Below are positions 9,805-22,365 of a stretch of 64,000 nt of DNA, piece after piece. A program made the translations under genes and the position numbers. The notes below the pieces were generated by a model. It was not told where the DNA came from. It made no database searches and worked only from the letters and a program-made list of their open reading frames with translations. This stretch comes from Adiantum capillus-veneris (Eukaryota; Streptophyta; Polypodiopsida; Polypodiales; Pteridaceae), in assembly GCA_014529385.2 (NCBI GenBank), contig CM043949.1, positions 114,705,477 to 114,769,476 on the forward strand, in the 5' to 3' direction. Each line of letters starts with the position of its first letter. Within the stretch, counting starts at the first letter, position 1.

Positions 9805-10289
9805 TTCTACATCTTTTTGCCCATTGAAGAACTCCTCGAGTCTTTGAAAGACTCAATGATTCTATACATGTCCATAGAAGCTACTTTTACCAGGACATTT
9901 CCTTATTGGAAACTAGAACTTGTTATAGCATTGAGATCACCCATAGTATCTACAAAACAAACCTCCTCAAAAACACCTGAAATGTACTCGTCTTCATCTA
10001 GTAAATTATGGTTTCTGTATTTTCTCTGTACACTATTTACATATTGTTTTTTTCCTTTCTTTAAATCTCCAAGCTTTGTGAAAGATATTGATCCATCCTT
10101 TGCTACTAGGGCACCTGTAGAAAAAACTTCATCTCCCTTCGGATCAGGCGAGAACCTTTTTCTTTCTGTACCACTGCACTCCCGCTTCACAATGGTACTC
10201 AGCCAAAACCCCTCATCTCCCTTTGATCTCAAACTCCTTGCTTGATTTTGGTAGAGAATGGTCCCTTAAGCTGTCACAATTTCGCTCAT

Positions 10290-11296
10290 GGTCAACGCAA
10301 ACTGTCAAGAATTGAACAACTCATTTTCCATCTTTGCTTTTGACCCTGGCATAGGCAGATCCATCATCCAATACTTTTGTCTCCATTCACACTGCGGTGA
10401 TGTATGGTTGTCCAAGGATTAGAGGGTAGCTTGACATCTCTTGAACAAAGAAATTTTTCTCACCTTTCACATCCCCTATGGTTACATTAACATTTGGACA
10501 AGCATCATAGAGATCCCCAGATGAGTTGTTTGCAACCCTAATCATCCACCCATGGTCAGTATCAATTGGTCACTTTCCCTTCATATAGAGACTCTTGGAC
10601 ATGAGGTTAATCTCTGAACCATGGTCTATCAAGGCCACATAAGGCTCCTCAAGATCTCCCACCTTAACCAAGGTTTCTGTTGTAGCCCTTGCCCAATGGT
10701 TTCTAGAATAGTGGCTCTTATGAGTGGCTTCGTCTTCATCTTCATCTTCAAATTTAACATGCCTATTTCTACCGCCCAAAGACTGGTAGCAGCTTACAAA
10801 ATTATCATCTTCATCTATTTGTTGTACTTGTATCACATGTGTCTTTGAAGCACTCTCTTCAGCCTCTGATTGGATAGACTCCGTTAAAGCTTGTCGCTTC
10901 CTTCTTATGATATCAATGATTTCCTCGTGAAACTCTCTTTTTGCAATGCCAAGGACTTCTCCCAATGTAAACTCCACCTTGCTATTTAAGATCCTTTCCT
11001 CTAAAACTTTCTTTAAATCTGTGGCAGCTTCAATATCTGATTGTAGCTTGTATGATGGGCATTTTCCCTTGCTCTTTTCTTTATCTTGCTTCTCCTTTGA
11101 TGCAGCATCTTTCATTGGTACTTCTTGTGATGAAGGCTCCCTTGCCATGGGCTCTTGAGAGGGACTCGGATCCTTTCTCCCTCCTCTCTAGTAGCCCTCT
11201 TTGAGGGGCCTTCATCTCCATTTTCTCTCCTGCTTTTTTCAACAAGTGCCTTGTTTCCTCAACACTTTGCAATGTAGGCATGCACTGACAAATCAT
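10290..11296 (-). pseudogene. Gypsy protease region, broken
   Basis: The frame 11148-10570 ends with VALIDHGSEINLMS, a retropepsin active-site loop in the form D-H-G. The rest of the protease fold (NVNVTIGDVKGEKNFFVQE, PLILGQPYITAV) continues on the minus strand below 10565 after a stop codon. A separate frame at 11296-11081 links it to gag. This processes the retroelement polyprotein when intact; here it cannot be made as one chain. Confidence 0.6.
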
Positions 11297-11309
11297 CTAC
11301 AGGTTCATT

Positions 11310-12647
11310 TCACCCAGTCTCAAGACGGATACAATCTCCTGCTTCATGTAACACTTCTTTAGTCAACTTTCCCTTCATAGATAACTCCATCGCCGATGGC
11401 CAAACATCTTCACCATCCTCACTCACGTCGTCAATATATTTTGACCCTTTGAGCATGACTTGACCAGCCTTTAAGCCAAATGCCTCTTCTTTAACCATTG
11501 AGATAGCATGACTTGTTTCCATGTCCTCAACTAGCTTTTTCATCCCTCCTTTGCCAAAGTTGGTCGCCAACGGCTTCCGTGTTTCACTAAGATGTATCTT
11601 CCCTTCTTTGACGAAGACAAGATCTTTACCCAAGGCATCTTTGAAGCTTTCACAGTCCCTTCTTGGATGGTCTGGGCTGTCACACCAGATGCACCTATTT
11701 ACAAATCCCTCTCTGTTTTGAGGTCTTTGACTTGATGATTGTCCAAACGTTTGCCCCTTTTCTTCAAGCCTTTCTAGCTTTAATTTCAGCTCATGTATGC
11801 CCTTCACAAGTTCTTCAAGCATAGACCCATCATCCTTAGAAGCTACAATAGAAGGTTTTGACTGCTTCTCAGTAATAGCAGGAACTAGAGCACCATTGTT
11901 CACCACCATCTTGTCTCTTCTGCATTGTCTTTTTTCCAACAGGCAGACTGCATCTTGTACATCATTCCACCTTGTCTTCAAACCTTGCTCTGCATCTTTG
12001 TCTTCCAAGAGAAGCTCTAACTTTTCTTTAATTTCTTTGCCCGCTGCTTGTAGGAAAAGTTCTACCGTCTCCCTATCCAAGGAAGCTTGTTCAGTTTGTG
12101 ATAGTTGAGCATAGTGTCGCTCAAACTCTCTGAGAAGATCTGTAGCAGAAATCCCTTCTTTAGGCTTTGCAACCCAATCTAAGAAAGTTCTTTTGGTCAC
12201 CCTCTCATAGTCCTCCATAAAGTAGTCTTCTTTTAGAGAAATCTTGAATTCCTCCCAATTTCTTCCATGAGCATTTTGAATTACCCTAATACGGTCTCTG
12301 ATCTTTGGGACACAAACTAGCTCAAAACTTCGAACCATGTCTTCCTCACACACTCTGTTTAACTTCATTTCCTTCATATAATCTCGTAGATACTTTGTGA
12401 TGTCCTTGCCATCAAACTGGTCAATTCTCTTCACAATGGACTGTAGTGATTTTGTGGTTGAAATTTGTCTTCTTTCCGTTGCTTGTTGTTGTTGTTGTTG
12501 CATGTACATGAAAAATGCTTGAAACATTTGTATGAGTGCAAGATCAAAGTGCATCCATCGGAATGTGTGTGGTCTAGCTAGGAAGGTGCAAAACCTCTGG
12601 CTGTGAGAGTTCGTGATGAGAGTCACAAACACTTTGTGAAAAAGCAT
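11310..12647 (-). CDS. Gypsy gag-like protein with CCHC knuckle
   Basis: This is an open frame of 445 residues; the real start is uncertain (ATG codons cluster near MFQAFFMYMQQQQQQ, a Gln run coded by CAA repeats). A helical gag core (ITKYLRDYMKEMKLN, WEEFKISLKEDYF) is followed by a coiled-coil stretch (LEELVKGIHELKLKLERLEE). A zinc knuckle CIWCDSPDHPRRDC fits C-x2-C-x4-H-x4-C. Gag packages the element RNA in cytoplasmic particles. It is the best-preserved part of this element; downstream pol is broken. Confidence 0.7.
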   Translation of the reverse strand: MLFHKVFVTLITNSHSQRFCTFLARPHTFRWMHFDLALIQMFQAFFMYMQQQQQQATERRQISTTKSLQSIVKRIDQFDGKDITKYLRDYMKEMKLNRVCEEDMVRSFELVCVPKIRDRIRVIQNAHGRNWEEFKISLKEDYFMEDYERVTKRTFLDWVAKPKEGISATDLLREFERHYAQLSQTEQASLDRETVELFLQAAGKEIKEKLELLLEDKDAEQGLKTRWNDVQDAVCLLEKRQCRRDKMVVNNGALVPAITEKQSKPSIVASKDDGSMLEELVKGIHELKLKLERLEEKGQTFGQSSSQRPQNREGFVNRCIWCDSPDHPRRDCESFKDALGKDLVFVKEGKIHLSETRKPLATNFGKGGMKKLVEDMETSHAISMVKEEAFGLKAGQVMLKGSKYIDDVSEDGEDVWPSAMELSMKGKLTKEVLHEAGDCIRLETG

Positions 12648-12660
12648 TTGTGGAGAATCA

Positions 12661-15600
12661 CCAACCCTCTTTCTAAGGGTGATAGAAAATCTGAGAGCAT
12701 TCGTGACATCAAGTCACAAACCCTCTTTCCTATCGTGCTTGGAGTCTGCTTGTTTTCGTAGTCGAGATTATGATGAGAGGATCACCTCAGATACAAGATT
12801 GCGAAGAGGCGGGACTGCAGCACACATAGATTGGGCAACCATGGAAGCAATTACACAGTAGAGCAAAATTGCTGGTTTTTTCTGTAAAAAGCCCCCTTCT
12901 CTCCCTTCCCCACGGAAATATGAGCTGATGTGTCAATTTCTAAGCCATTTTGCCACTTTGGACCAAAACTAGGCCATTTTCAGCTCATTTTTTACCCAAA
13001 AAATGTCATTTTTAATTTGATGCGAAAAATCCCAAACGGAGTCAAGAAAATCCCTAAATTTGTGGGATCACTTGCATAAGCATAAAAAGCATAGATAAGA
13101 ATCATTTTTCATCAATATACCATTTTGGGTCACTTTTCATGCAATTCTGCAACGACGCCTATTAGCTACTATTTTTAGCAGTTTTCGCTCGCATCAGTCT
13201 TTGTAGGCGAGATGAGTGTGCCACCATGCAACACTTGGACTATGTACATTGTCAAACCAAATTAAACATCTTATCAAGTGAAAAAGCACGCAAATGAGCC
13301 ACATCCAGGGCCACGACTCCTCGGATAGGTATGTACATGATAGCGACTGCAGTAGCCACTTTAGCATATATCACGATATGTACATTATTGCTTTTTTTTT
13401 CCATGCATCGAGAAATATCAAAAGTGAGGTGAATGTTTTTATTTCACACTATGTACGTGCCACGGCACGACACCGCGCACGCATTGTGTACTCACAACCC
13501 TTTTTACAACATTATATTATGAAATAAAATGCATTTCCTGGGCTGTCCAGGTTTAGTTTTTGATTTGATTTTGGGGCTACGATCTTCTCAGCTTTTGCGC
13601 GTGAACTTCTCGGCCTTTGATCCCATTGCCCCCTATCTAAAATAGAGGTGTTAGTCATGAGGCAAAGTAAGGAACTTGACAATAATCTCATTGGACCTTA
13701 AAGCTCAGAATTTGAGCTGTACTTCTAAAACGTTATGGTAAACTGTATTGTAAGTACTACTTTGCCAGGTTACAAATCAAGGTTGGAAAATAATTTTTTT
13801 CAAAAGGTTAATTGAATGTTTAGGGGGATTAAATTACATAAGGGTGCCACTACACTGATATGCTTGGATGATTAGAACTTTCCACGATCTCTATATTACT
13901 AGCTAGTTGGCACCTTGGACGTGAATGCAATTCCTTGCTAACATAAAAACATAAAAGCTACTTGGGTTTTTTTTGCATAAACGTTTTGCATCTCGATCTA
14001 TGGATCATTCACATAAGGTCTATTGGCATAAGCATAGGCTATTCCGTAGTGTGAGCACGATTGTCATCCTCCTCACGAGGGTAAAGGGGCCATTAAAAAG
14101 CCGGGTCCTTGCACAAGGACACTACCCCTCCTACTAAATATGTATATTGTGTTTCAATTATGGGACACAACACAAGGGGTGTTGGGGTGGTTAGCGTGTT
14201 TGAGCGTCAATCTCAATCATGAGATCGTAGATCTAGCCTTGCTTGCCAAATGGACCTAATTACCCCCTTCCCTTGATCACTACTCACGTGCAATTTTGTT
14301 ACACTATAAAAAATTGCCGTCGTCGTACGCCATGTGTGGAGCGCAGATTGCACCGCCCTTTCGGCCCCTTGTAGAGTGGAGACTCAGCTTTTAGTTGTGC
14401 CTCTCCACGCTCTGTTTTGTGCACCATGACCCAAGAACCGGCCTTCTCGGCTTAGGTGGCCTTAAGTTGGCCCCCTTACCCTAGGTGTGAGCCAGATTGT
14501 AAGCCTCCTCTAAAGTCATAGTAAGGTTTGCATGTCCCATATGGGAGGGTCCATAGACCATAGTCATCATTTATGAGGATATTTGATATCCACTAGTCAA
14601 GGAGTCTTCCCTAAAGGTAAAGATAAGGTAGGTAAGGTCACAAGGCATCTCTCTTATCATCCACCATCTACCCCAATAGTTTATATGAAAAGCTTCCTTA
14701 TACTCAAATCTCTTATTAATGAAGAGGAAGGTGACAGGTCCCTTGGTTTTATGTCATTACCATATTGGTTGATCACTTTAGCCAGCCAGTCCATCATCTA
14801 GTATCACATTGCTAGGAGCAAGCCCCTCATCATAAGCCCTTCTATGCTCGACCAATGTATCCATGGGCAAGTGCATCAGCAACCATTTAAGATAGCCCTA
14901 AGACATGCGGGTGTGGGTGAGTGGGTGCAATCTCATAAAACTAGTCGAAGCGAAGCTTCGAATGGCAAAGAAAAAAAAGATATGCCATACTTAGCTCCCT
15001 TATTAAGAACGGTTATGTCATCAACAAACTCCAAGCTATTCATTGTGCTTATTGGTCAATTGGGCTTAAGTCATACCCCTTATAGTGTCTCTCCTTTTTG
15101 GCCCGCTAAACGCCTTAGTATAGATATGGGTGAAGGTCATTCAAATTTGTTTGCTTGACATGTTTCCTTTTAAAAGATGAAGAGAGAGAAACCATTTCCT
15201 TCCAAATGCTATTTCCCAAATCTGCTTTGATTGTTTTTGGCATGATGAAAAAGACTAAAGAACAAAGGATCAAAGTCTCCATAGGAGTTTTGATCCATAT
15301 AGGATGTGAAGTATTGATTCTTTTTTTTTTTAATACTCTCACTTGTAAAAGAGTTCCTTTATTTAAAGACTTCAGCAAGATTCATTTTATTAAATTATTA
15401 AATTGATTTATTATTCTCTATGTTTATTAAAGCTATCTTTTTCAATGATAACATTAATATATTCTTTTGTTTTAATTTTAATGTGTTTTTTATTTATTTT
15501 ATTACTTTATTTTATTTTATGTTCAAATAGTAATGTGTAATGTGCACATTTCATCTTATTAATTAAGTGCAACTTTTTTTTGGGTTCAACAAAGTCGATG

Positions 15601-17460
15601 AAAGACATCGAAAAGGAATGTGTCTTCACCATGATGGAGGTTGTCCATTGGCACAAAAGGAAATTATACTTCTCTGGACCCACAAAAAATAAAAAATTTA
15701 GCAAACCTTCCCTCCCCCTCCCCTCCCCCCCCCCCCCGAGAAGAGCAGTTCTACCGGTCAATTTTCAACACAAAACATGGATCGGTGTGATTGAATTGAA
15801 TCCAATAGCTACATATTCAACAACACTACCACTATACTATAGCTCATTGGACATCAAAATCATACATAATAAATTTTATAGAGCTACCTCCGTCCCTTGT
15901 GAATGAAGAAAGAGGTGGAAGAAAAAGTACAAGGTTTTTGCCAGCGACTCTTCTGAATTTAGCTTGTGTATGTATAATGAATAATATGATTTATATTTAA
16001 ATTTTTATTTTTATTTTCATGTTATTTTATTTCCAAATGATAATGTGCAATGTGCATCTTTCACCTCATTATTTCAGTGGGGCCTTTTCTACTATATAAA
16101 CCATTTGTGATTATATACATATAATGAATAATATAATTTTATATTAAAACACAATAAAAATTTAATGTGATTGAAAGCACTCATTGAAACTTACTTTCTT
16201 TAAATCTCACTCCGCCCTTAAATTAAAAGGCCTTTGTGTCTCTTCACCTTGTTTAACATCAAAGGAGTCCATCGCATCTTTTCAACTCGAGAGCCGAAAG
16301 GAGTACAAAATGACATTGCCTCGGCCCTCTGAAGTAATAATCTCAAATTTTTTTCTAGAAGCTCAATTCAGCTTCATTAGTTATATTTTCCTTGTTGTCA
16401 TAAAAGAGCAAGTAGAAGTACGTGGTTCAAGTGAGAGCTCAAGCTTGATCTATGTAGCTATAGGATCAGCCTCCACACAAAACTTGATGCCAAATGGATG
16501 GATTTCAAGCTGGAGTACTAAACCTTGCATTGTCTACTACAACAACCAAAATACAAATTTTTAATGTCAAAAAGATTTATTTCAATTACTTTCTTTCATT
16601 ATTTTTTTCAAACATTTATCCATTTGGCTTCTAATAAATGTTATTAAGAAGCTCACAACTTAGTCCATTCAACTTCTTGTATGAGCATTTTTATCCACTT
16701 CTTGAATGCTACACTTTGGCTCTCAATTCACTTTTGGTATGTTATAATGATCATAAACAATAACAAATTGCTAATTGGTAAGACACCTTCAAGATTTTTG
16801 TAATACCATGGACCTTGTTTGGGATGAGCTTTATCTTATGCTCCGAGCATACCTTCCTCTAGCGTAGACATAGCCATAAAGGATGCCTAGAGGATGTATA
16901 ATTGACACAACCCATATGATTTTCATGAGTAATTGAAAGGCCTAGGTCAAATGACTTATCCTTGAAGATTTACAACAGTCTCCTTGCAAACCTACAAGTA
17001 GCTATTCTACTCACTATCATTAAGTTAGAGTAGAGCAAGCTCCCTTTTCATTATGAATGGATCTTTTGTGAATCCTCCTTAATTCTTCAAGCAGTATCAA
17101 GGCTAATAAAAGAAATTTATCTCCTATATCTATAGACACTAGCCACCTAATCATTAGCTATATGAGCACTCTCTAGATTTTACTCTACTCCTTGCTTGAA
17201 TAACCAAGCATTAGGCATGTTCTTGAATTAATTCATTGAGCAACTATCATTATTGGATCAATAAGCCTTTAAAGGAGTTATTATGCATAGACAAAATTGA
17301 ATTTTCATTTAGGATCATTATAGCAAGAAATAACTGATACTATTTACTAATCTTTGGTACTAATTACATTCTAGTCCACCATAGGATACTTTCTTGGATC
17401 AATTTTAGAGAAATTACTTTATCTAGTGCAATTACTTTATTATGATGTACTAAAAATGGT
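12661..17460. other. Anonymous non-coding stretch
   Basis: No convincing gene is seen. The short open frames lack domains and have no splice or promoter support. Local features are a homopolymer C run at 15727-15738, AT-rich tracts around 15370-15570 and 15960-16170, and the possible SINE described separately. Confidence 0.5.
14184..14240 (+). repeat. Possible tRNA-derived SINE head
   Basis: GGGGTGGTTAGCGTGTTTG, followed about 30 bases later by GATCGTAGATCTAGCC, resembles the A-box and B-box layout of tRNA-derived SINEs. The B box departs from GGTTCGANTCC at several positions and no clear tail or target duplication was found. Confidence 0.25.
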
Positions 17461-17466
17461 TCTTTG

Positions 17467-17469
<3 letters not shown>

Positions 17470-17552
<83 letters not shown>

Positions 17553-17600
17553 TGTGTGTGTGTGCCTATTTCTTTGTGTTTGTGTGTGCATTTGTGTTTG
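17470..17600 (+). repeat. Compound CT/GT microsatellite
   Basis: About 24 TC units are followed directly by a TG tract with a few interruptions (17518-17600). Any protein read through this is an artefact. Confidence 0.95.
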
Positions 17601-19140
17601 TGTCTATGTGTGTTAGGGTGACTATCTGGAAGTATATTCATGTGGGAATGTGGGCTTAAGAGCTTGGGGATATGGAAAGTCATGGGATTTGGGAAGTTGC
17701 AAAGTCCTAGGAAGTGAGTTGTTACTTATTAAAAGAACCTCTGTATCTCATATTTGTCAATTAAACAATGCAATGCATGGTAGTTGGACGGCATGTGTGT
17801 CTCTCCTTCTCCATGTGTGTGCAAGGCATAACACTGCTACAGGAGTCAAAAGTTGACAAGGGTTTGGAAAAGGGTTCTACTTGAACTAAGAAAGCAAGCC
17901 ATCATATCAAAATTGAATTTGGACACATAGTGTGAGAGTGAGGTCAAATCTCAGATTTCAAACTCAAAATTTGCTACTAAAATTGGGATAAAAATCAAAC
18001 CAGTTGACCAAACACTATGACATTTGGTGAGTGTACTCTTAAAATAATTTTTTGCCAAGCTTTGGACCAGAGGGGGATCTTGATGCAAGGATCACACTCA
18101 TCAAGAAAAAATTGAAATTGAACATTTGCACATGAGTTTAGACCAAACCCTAGTCAAAAAGTGCCAAAAAAATGCTAAAATTGGCTTGGAACACTCAAAA
18201 GATGTCAAAACTATAAGATCTATAGAGAGTGGGGGAACCCAACAAAATAGAAAAATCTTCACTTGGACAACTCTGTGTTGACCTTAGGAAGAAATTTTCA
18301 CGGTGTGCTTGTAGACCTTGATGTGAGGAATTCAATGGTTTTTTTAAAGTCAAATATGGACACTCAAACAATAAGTTAGGCTTAACACAGTCAGAGAGGG
18401 ACTCTAAAATTGCCAAATTCGGGTTATAAGACCTTTTGAAACTCTAAATTGGACCAAAATTGATGGGTAGGCTATTCATAATGTGAGGAACCCAGCCAAA
18501 GTGAAAAACAAAACTTTGAAAAAGTTGAAAAGAGAGTATCTTGAGGAGAAAATAGTGATTTTTTCTCCAAGTACTTTAGAAATTTTCAGATTGGGCTCAA
18601 ATTTGGTGTGCTTGTAGTGCATGATGTGTTGAGTGCACGTTCAAAATTTGGTATCATTTTCACATTGGGGGTGCAAGATACAAGCAAAACAGTCTGCCTG
18701 GACAAGTTAAAACTATGATTTTCTGTGTTTCTTTTGACCAAAACAGATCAGAACTTGACAGAACTTGATACACAGGGTATATTGAGAGTGGGGAGCCCAA
18801 TGAACTCAAAAAAACTAAAAAATGCTTCAAAAAGAAATGAGGAGAAAATTGCGATTGTTTCATATCCATTTGCTATAAAGCTCAAAACTTGACAAGACTT
18901 GGTAACCTTGATGTGCATATCCTATACATTGTAGTGATATAGTTTGGGCCAAAAATACTTAGCAGAGCTCAAGTTATAAGCAGTTTTGTGTTTCAAGTGA
19001 AAACTAGTTTTCACAAAAACGGCCATAACTTTCACATATGGACTCTGATTGAAAAAAAAATGTTAATCAAGACATAGCTTGCAAGCGGCTCTATAGATCT
19101 TAGAGTAGCGTTTGACCTAAAGGTATGCCTACAAAAATCC
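17601..19140. other. Non-coding region with degenerate internal repetition
   Basis: Recurring phrases (GAGTGGGGAACCCAACA, TGTGAGGAACCCAGCC, GTGTGCTTGTAGACCTTGATGTG, GTGTGCTTGTAGTGCATGATG) every 200-350 bases suggest a worn repeat array or an old non-coding element. No coding signal is visible. Confidence 0.35.
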
Positions 19141-19446
19141 TTGTTAGAATTAGTGTTGCAGGAAAAGACACACAAGTTGGAGATGATGAAGGAAGCTCAA
19201 GGCACACAACGAGAGTATATTACTTAGTGTGCAATGGAAACATCAGATAGCCCTAGAATGATGGGCGTATATACAATGCACGGGGGGAAAAAACTCCTAG
19301 TGAGGGAAAAAATGCTTCGACGGTCCTAAGTGTGTTCACACACATCACTACTACATGTATATGGTAACAAATCTCCCATGGGAGTGATGGAATGAACAAG
19401 AGTTGGCACATAGAGTATAGGGAAGTTCCATGCCTTGAGGACATAA
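19141..19446 (-). repeat. Probable 3' LTR region of the Copia element
   Basis: This non-coding stretch lies directly downstream (minus strand) of the Copia RNase H stop. Its outer border is not defined because the 5' LTR is not present for comparison. Confidence 0.3.
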
Positions 19447-20687
19447 TCAATCCACAAAGGGGAGTAAGCTCAAAGATTCGGGGAAAGCTTTGAGATTATC
19501 TCGAGAAAATTCCTTTGTGAAAATATCTGCAAGGCTATTCTGTGTTGGCACATAAGACAAGTTGATCTCTCTTGCTAAGAGGCTCTCTCTGACATAGTGG
19601 TAATGCACCTCAATGTGCTTTGTGCGAGCATGAAAAACTGGGTTCCTTGCAACTACCAACGCACTCTGACTATCAGTGTAGATAGTTTTGGCAGTGTCCT
19701 ATCCAACACCCAAATCATCCATAAGGCATATGATCCATACACACTCAACCGTAGCTATGAAGACTGACATGTACTCAGTCTCACAAATGGAATTGGCCAC
19801 AATAGGTTGCTTCAACTATGATATGCATGAGCTGTCAACCATGAAACAAAAACCACTCGTGGACACTCACCTATCAAAACAACCAACCCAATTTGAGTCC
19901 AAAAAAGCATCTAAATTTGGCGGCAATGATCCCATCTTGGGATAAAACAACCCAAGATGTAAAGTGCCACTCAATTAGCAAAAGATCTACTTGACATCCT
20001 AGCAATTCTTAGACCCTGGGCTATGCATAAATTTGTTGACCTATGAGACTACCAAATGAATATTTGGACTCATGTTGTATACATAAATGAGGCATCCAAT
20101 AGCAGTTTGGTAAAGAGTGACATCGGCATGATCACCAGAATCATGAAGACGCAATTTCAAAACTATTTCCATGGGAGTGGCAATAGGATTGCAATCCTCA
20201 AGTCCAAACTTACATAGTAATGTCTCTATGTAATTTGTCTGACACAAGGCAATACTACAATCACACTTCTTAAACTATATATCCAAGTAATGATGCAATA
20301 GCCCCAAATATTTCATCTTGGAAGTAGCATCCAAATAATACTTAAATACAGGAATATGTCTCTCATTTGGTCCAATGATCATCAAATCATCCACATAGAG
20401 AATGACAATGAGAAGTGCATCACCCTCACGCTTTACATATAATGTGCATCTTGTTGGACTATTACGAAAGCCTCATTTGACCAAATGAGTGTTAGACTTC
20501 TCATACCAAGCACAAGGATATTGCTTCAACCCCGATAAAGATTTATTACATTTGCACACTTTATCTTCCTGCACTTTAATGACAAAAACGCGAGGCTGCA
20601 TTACATAAACTTCCTCAAAAATATCACCATTCAAGAAAGCAATAACAATATCTGACTGATACATCCCAACCAAAAATGAGTTGCCAA
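19447..20687 (-). pseudogene. Ty1/Copia RT and RNase H (3' half of split element)
   Basis: The minus strand reads IVIAFLNGDIFEEVYVMQPR, then VILYVDDLMIIG with an intact YVDD. ETLLCKFGLEDCNPIATPME and the end of RNase H (ARTKHIEVHYHYVRE, YVPTQNSLADIFTKEF) follow. Several in-frame stops break it, for example before KKCDC and after the LVVS and CFDR segments. The segment is interrupted at 20687/30423 by the Gypsy element and continues at 30423-32690. Confidence 0.85.
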
Positions 20688-22327
20688 TGTCATAAAATCT
20701 AATATCTAATATCTAACCAACCCAAATGATTTTCTCATATTAAATTGATCACTTAATGTGGGAGAATAAACGGGAACAAGTGTTAGGATATAGACATGTG
20801 CTTATAGATCTATCTCAACACGGGGCCAATGGTAAAGGCGCCCAAATGAGAGATGGTCTATCAAAGAGCAAGGCTAACAAATGGAGCATAAGACCATAGG
20901 GTTAGCTTCATTGAAGACCTCCAATAATGTGTGTAAAAGGCCTTTCACCTTAGGTAATCTAGGGTTGAGCTTGAGGCGCGGGAACCCGACCCAGCTCGAG
21001 GTGCTTGTCTTGCTTGTTATGCTTGATGACTAAGGTTCTTGAGGTGCTTGATGATTAAGGTGCTTGAGATGCTTGATGTGCTTAATTATTGAGATGCTTG
21101 AGGTGCTTGACATGCTTGAGATGCTAGGGTTGCACTTGAGGTGAGAACCCAGCCCAAGATTAAAGTGCTTATGAGCCAAGCTTGTGGTGGGAACTGGGCC
21201 TATGCATGAGGGGCTTGAGGTGTCAAAAAGTCAAAGATTCAATCCCTACAAGGAAGGGGCGAGCCCTACATGAGGGTGGATGAGAGAGAACACCCACACA
21301 CTCACACAAGGCATGCATGGTACAAAGAAAGAAAAAGGGACACTTGTCAAGTTCCTCCTCATGTTGCCCTCATGGTGTGCCTGAAGCCTGTTGGTTGGCC
21401 ACCCAAGGGGTCCAATAATAATTTAGGAGATTTAATTAAATGATTTAGCACTTATCTAGCTCTCTCTCTCAAAGGGGAAAGGGGGACACTTGTCTCAAGG
21501 CTACCCTTACTGCTTGTAATGCCTCCTGCTTGTGATTGGCTAGGGCTCGAGGGCTCCAATGAGCTTCAAGCATGAGCTACAAGGGGGGGTCGACCCAAGC
21601 AAGCTAGGGGGTTGCTTAGGGGGTATACTCACCCACACACACTCACAAACACTCTCTTTGTGTGCTATGCAAAGTGAAAGAGCTCCCTCTCCTTCTCCAA
21701 GCAAGTAGAGGTTGAGAGCCTACACCAACACTCTTGGATATGGAGTGCAAATCCAACCAAGATCCATGCTTCAATGCTTAAGCTTGCCATCTCCTTCTCT
21801 TCATTACTATGCTATTATGTATGCTAGCAACAAAAGCTATTATACGTGAGGAACTAATTCTTTCTCCTACGAAATGTTTCTTCTTCCTCTTCCCTACCCT
21901 CATTCCCTGCTAGCTCTCTCCACCTTCGAAGGTGTTTGAGGTCTTGGGACTGAAGCTTGGGATAGTTAAAGCTTTCTTCAAGTTTATGTTATGTTTGTGA
22001 TGCATGAAGCTTTCCATCTTCATTGCATCACCTAGGTCACAAGGAACACAAAGATTGTATTGTAACAAGTCTCTCTTAATGGGAGAAATCATAATACAAA
22101 TGCCTATTGGAGGGGGGACCGGCTCCACATAAATCCGGTCCTCAACTGTTGTCATGTTCTCTAAATTCTCTCTCTTGCAAAAGTATTGTTCATGGCAAGT
22201 TAACTAATTGCTATGGTTATGTTGCTATCATCAATTATGTTCACCCGCTATGCTCACAAAGTCATTTCTCAAAATTACTCTCATTAATTTCCGCTGCTCT
22301 CAAATTAAATAGGCCAATTTCATTACA
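20688..22327 (+). repeat. 5' LTR, 1640 bases
   Basis: TG...CA ends are visible. It matches the 3' LTR at both ends, but the segment of about 20800-21395 is replaced in the 3' LTR by an unrelated stretch of about 140 bases. The LTRs therefore differ by a large internal swap. Confidence 0.85.
20990..21130. repeat. Short tandem repeats GATGCTTGAGGTGCTT
   Basis: A degenerate array of roughly 11-22 base units (GGTGCTTGA, GATGCTTGA) lies inside the segment found only in the 5' LTR. Confidence 0.6.
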
Positions 22328-22340
22328 TTGGTATCAGAGC
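22328..22340 (+). other. Primer-binding site (initiator Met tRNA)
   Basis: TTGGTATCAGAGC directly follows the LTR end, the standard plant LTR retrotransposon primer site complementary to the tRNA-iMet 3' end. Confidence 0.9.
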
Positions 22341-22365
22341 ATTTGGTTACTCCTTTCTTGCTTAA

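Larger units (their letters stand above)
7820..12660 (-). mobile_element. Decayed Ty3/Gypsy element lacking integrase
   Basis: Gag, protease, RT and RNase H segments are in the right order on the minus strand but broken into several frames. The polyprotein stops after RNase H at 7870. A purine-rich run (AGAGGGGGAGGAATGG on the minus strand, about 7835-7850) follows almost at once, so integrase is missing. LTRs could not be delimited. Confidence 0.7.

Noticed and set aside
16184-16564. 126-residue open frame
   Set aside because: No motif, no homologous feature I recognise, in AT-rich non-coding surroundings.
17364-17683. Open frames on both strands rich in Ser/Leu, Cys/Val or His/Thr
   Set aside because: They are translations of the CT/GT microsatellite.
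21721-21910. Gene-like stretch TACACCAACACTCTTGG... with open frames
   Set aside because: It lies in the LTR and recurs in the other LTR copies; it is leader sequence, not a gene.
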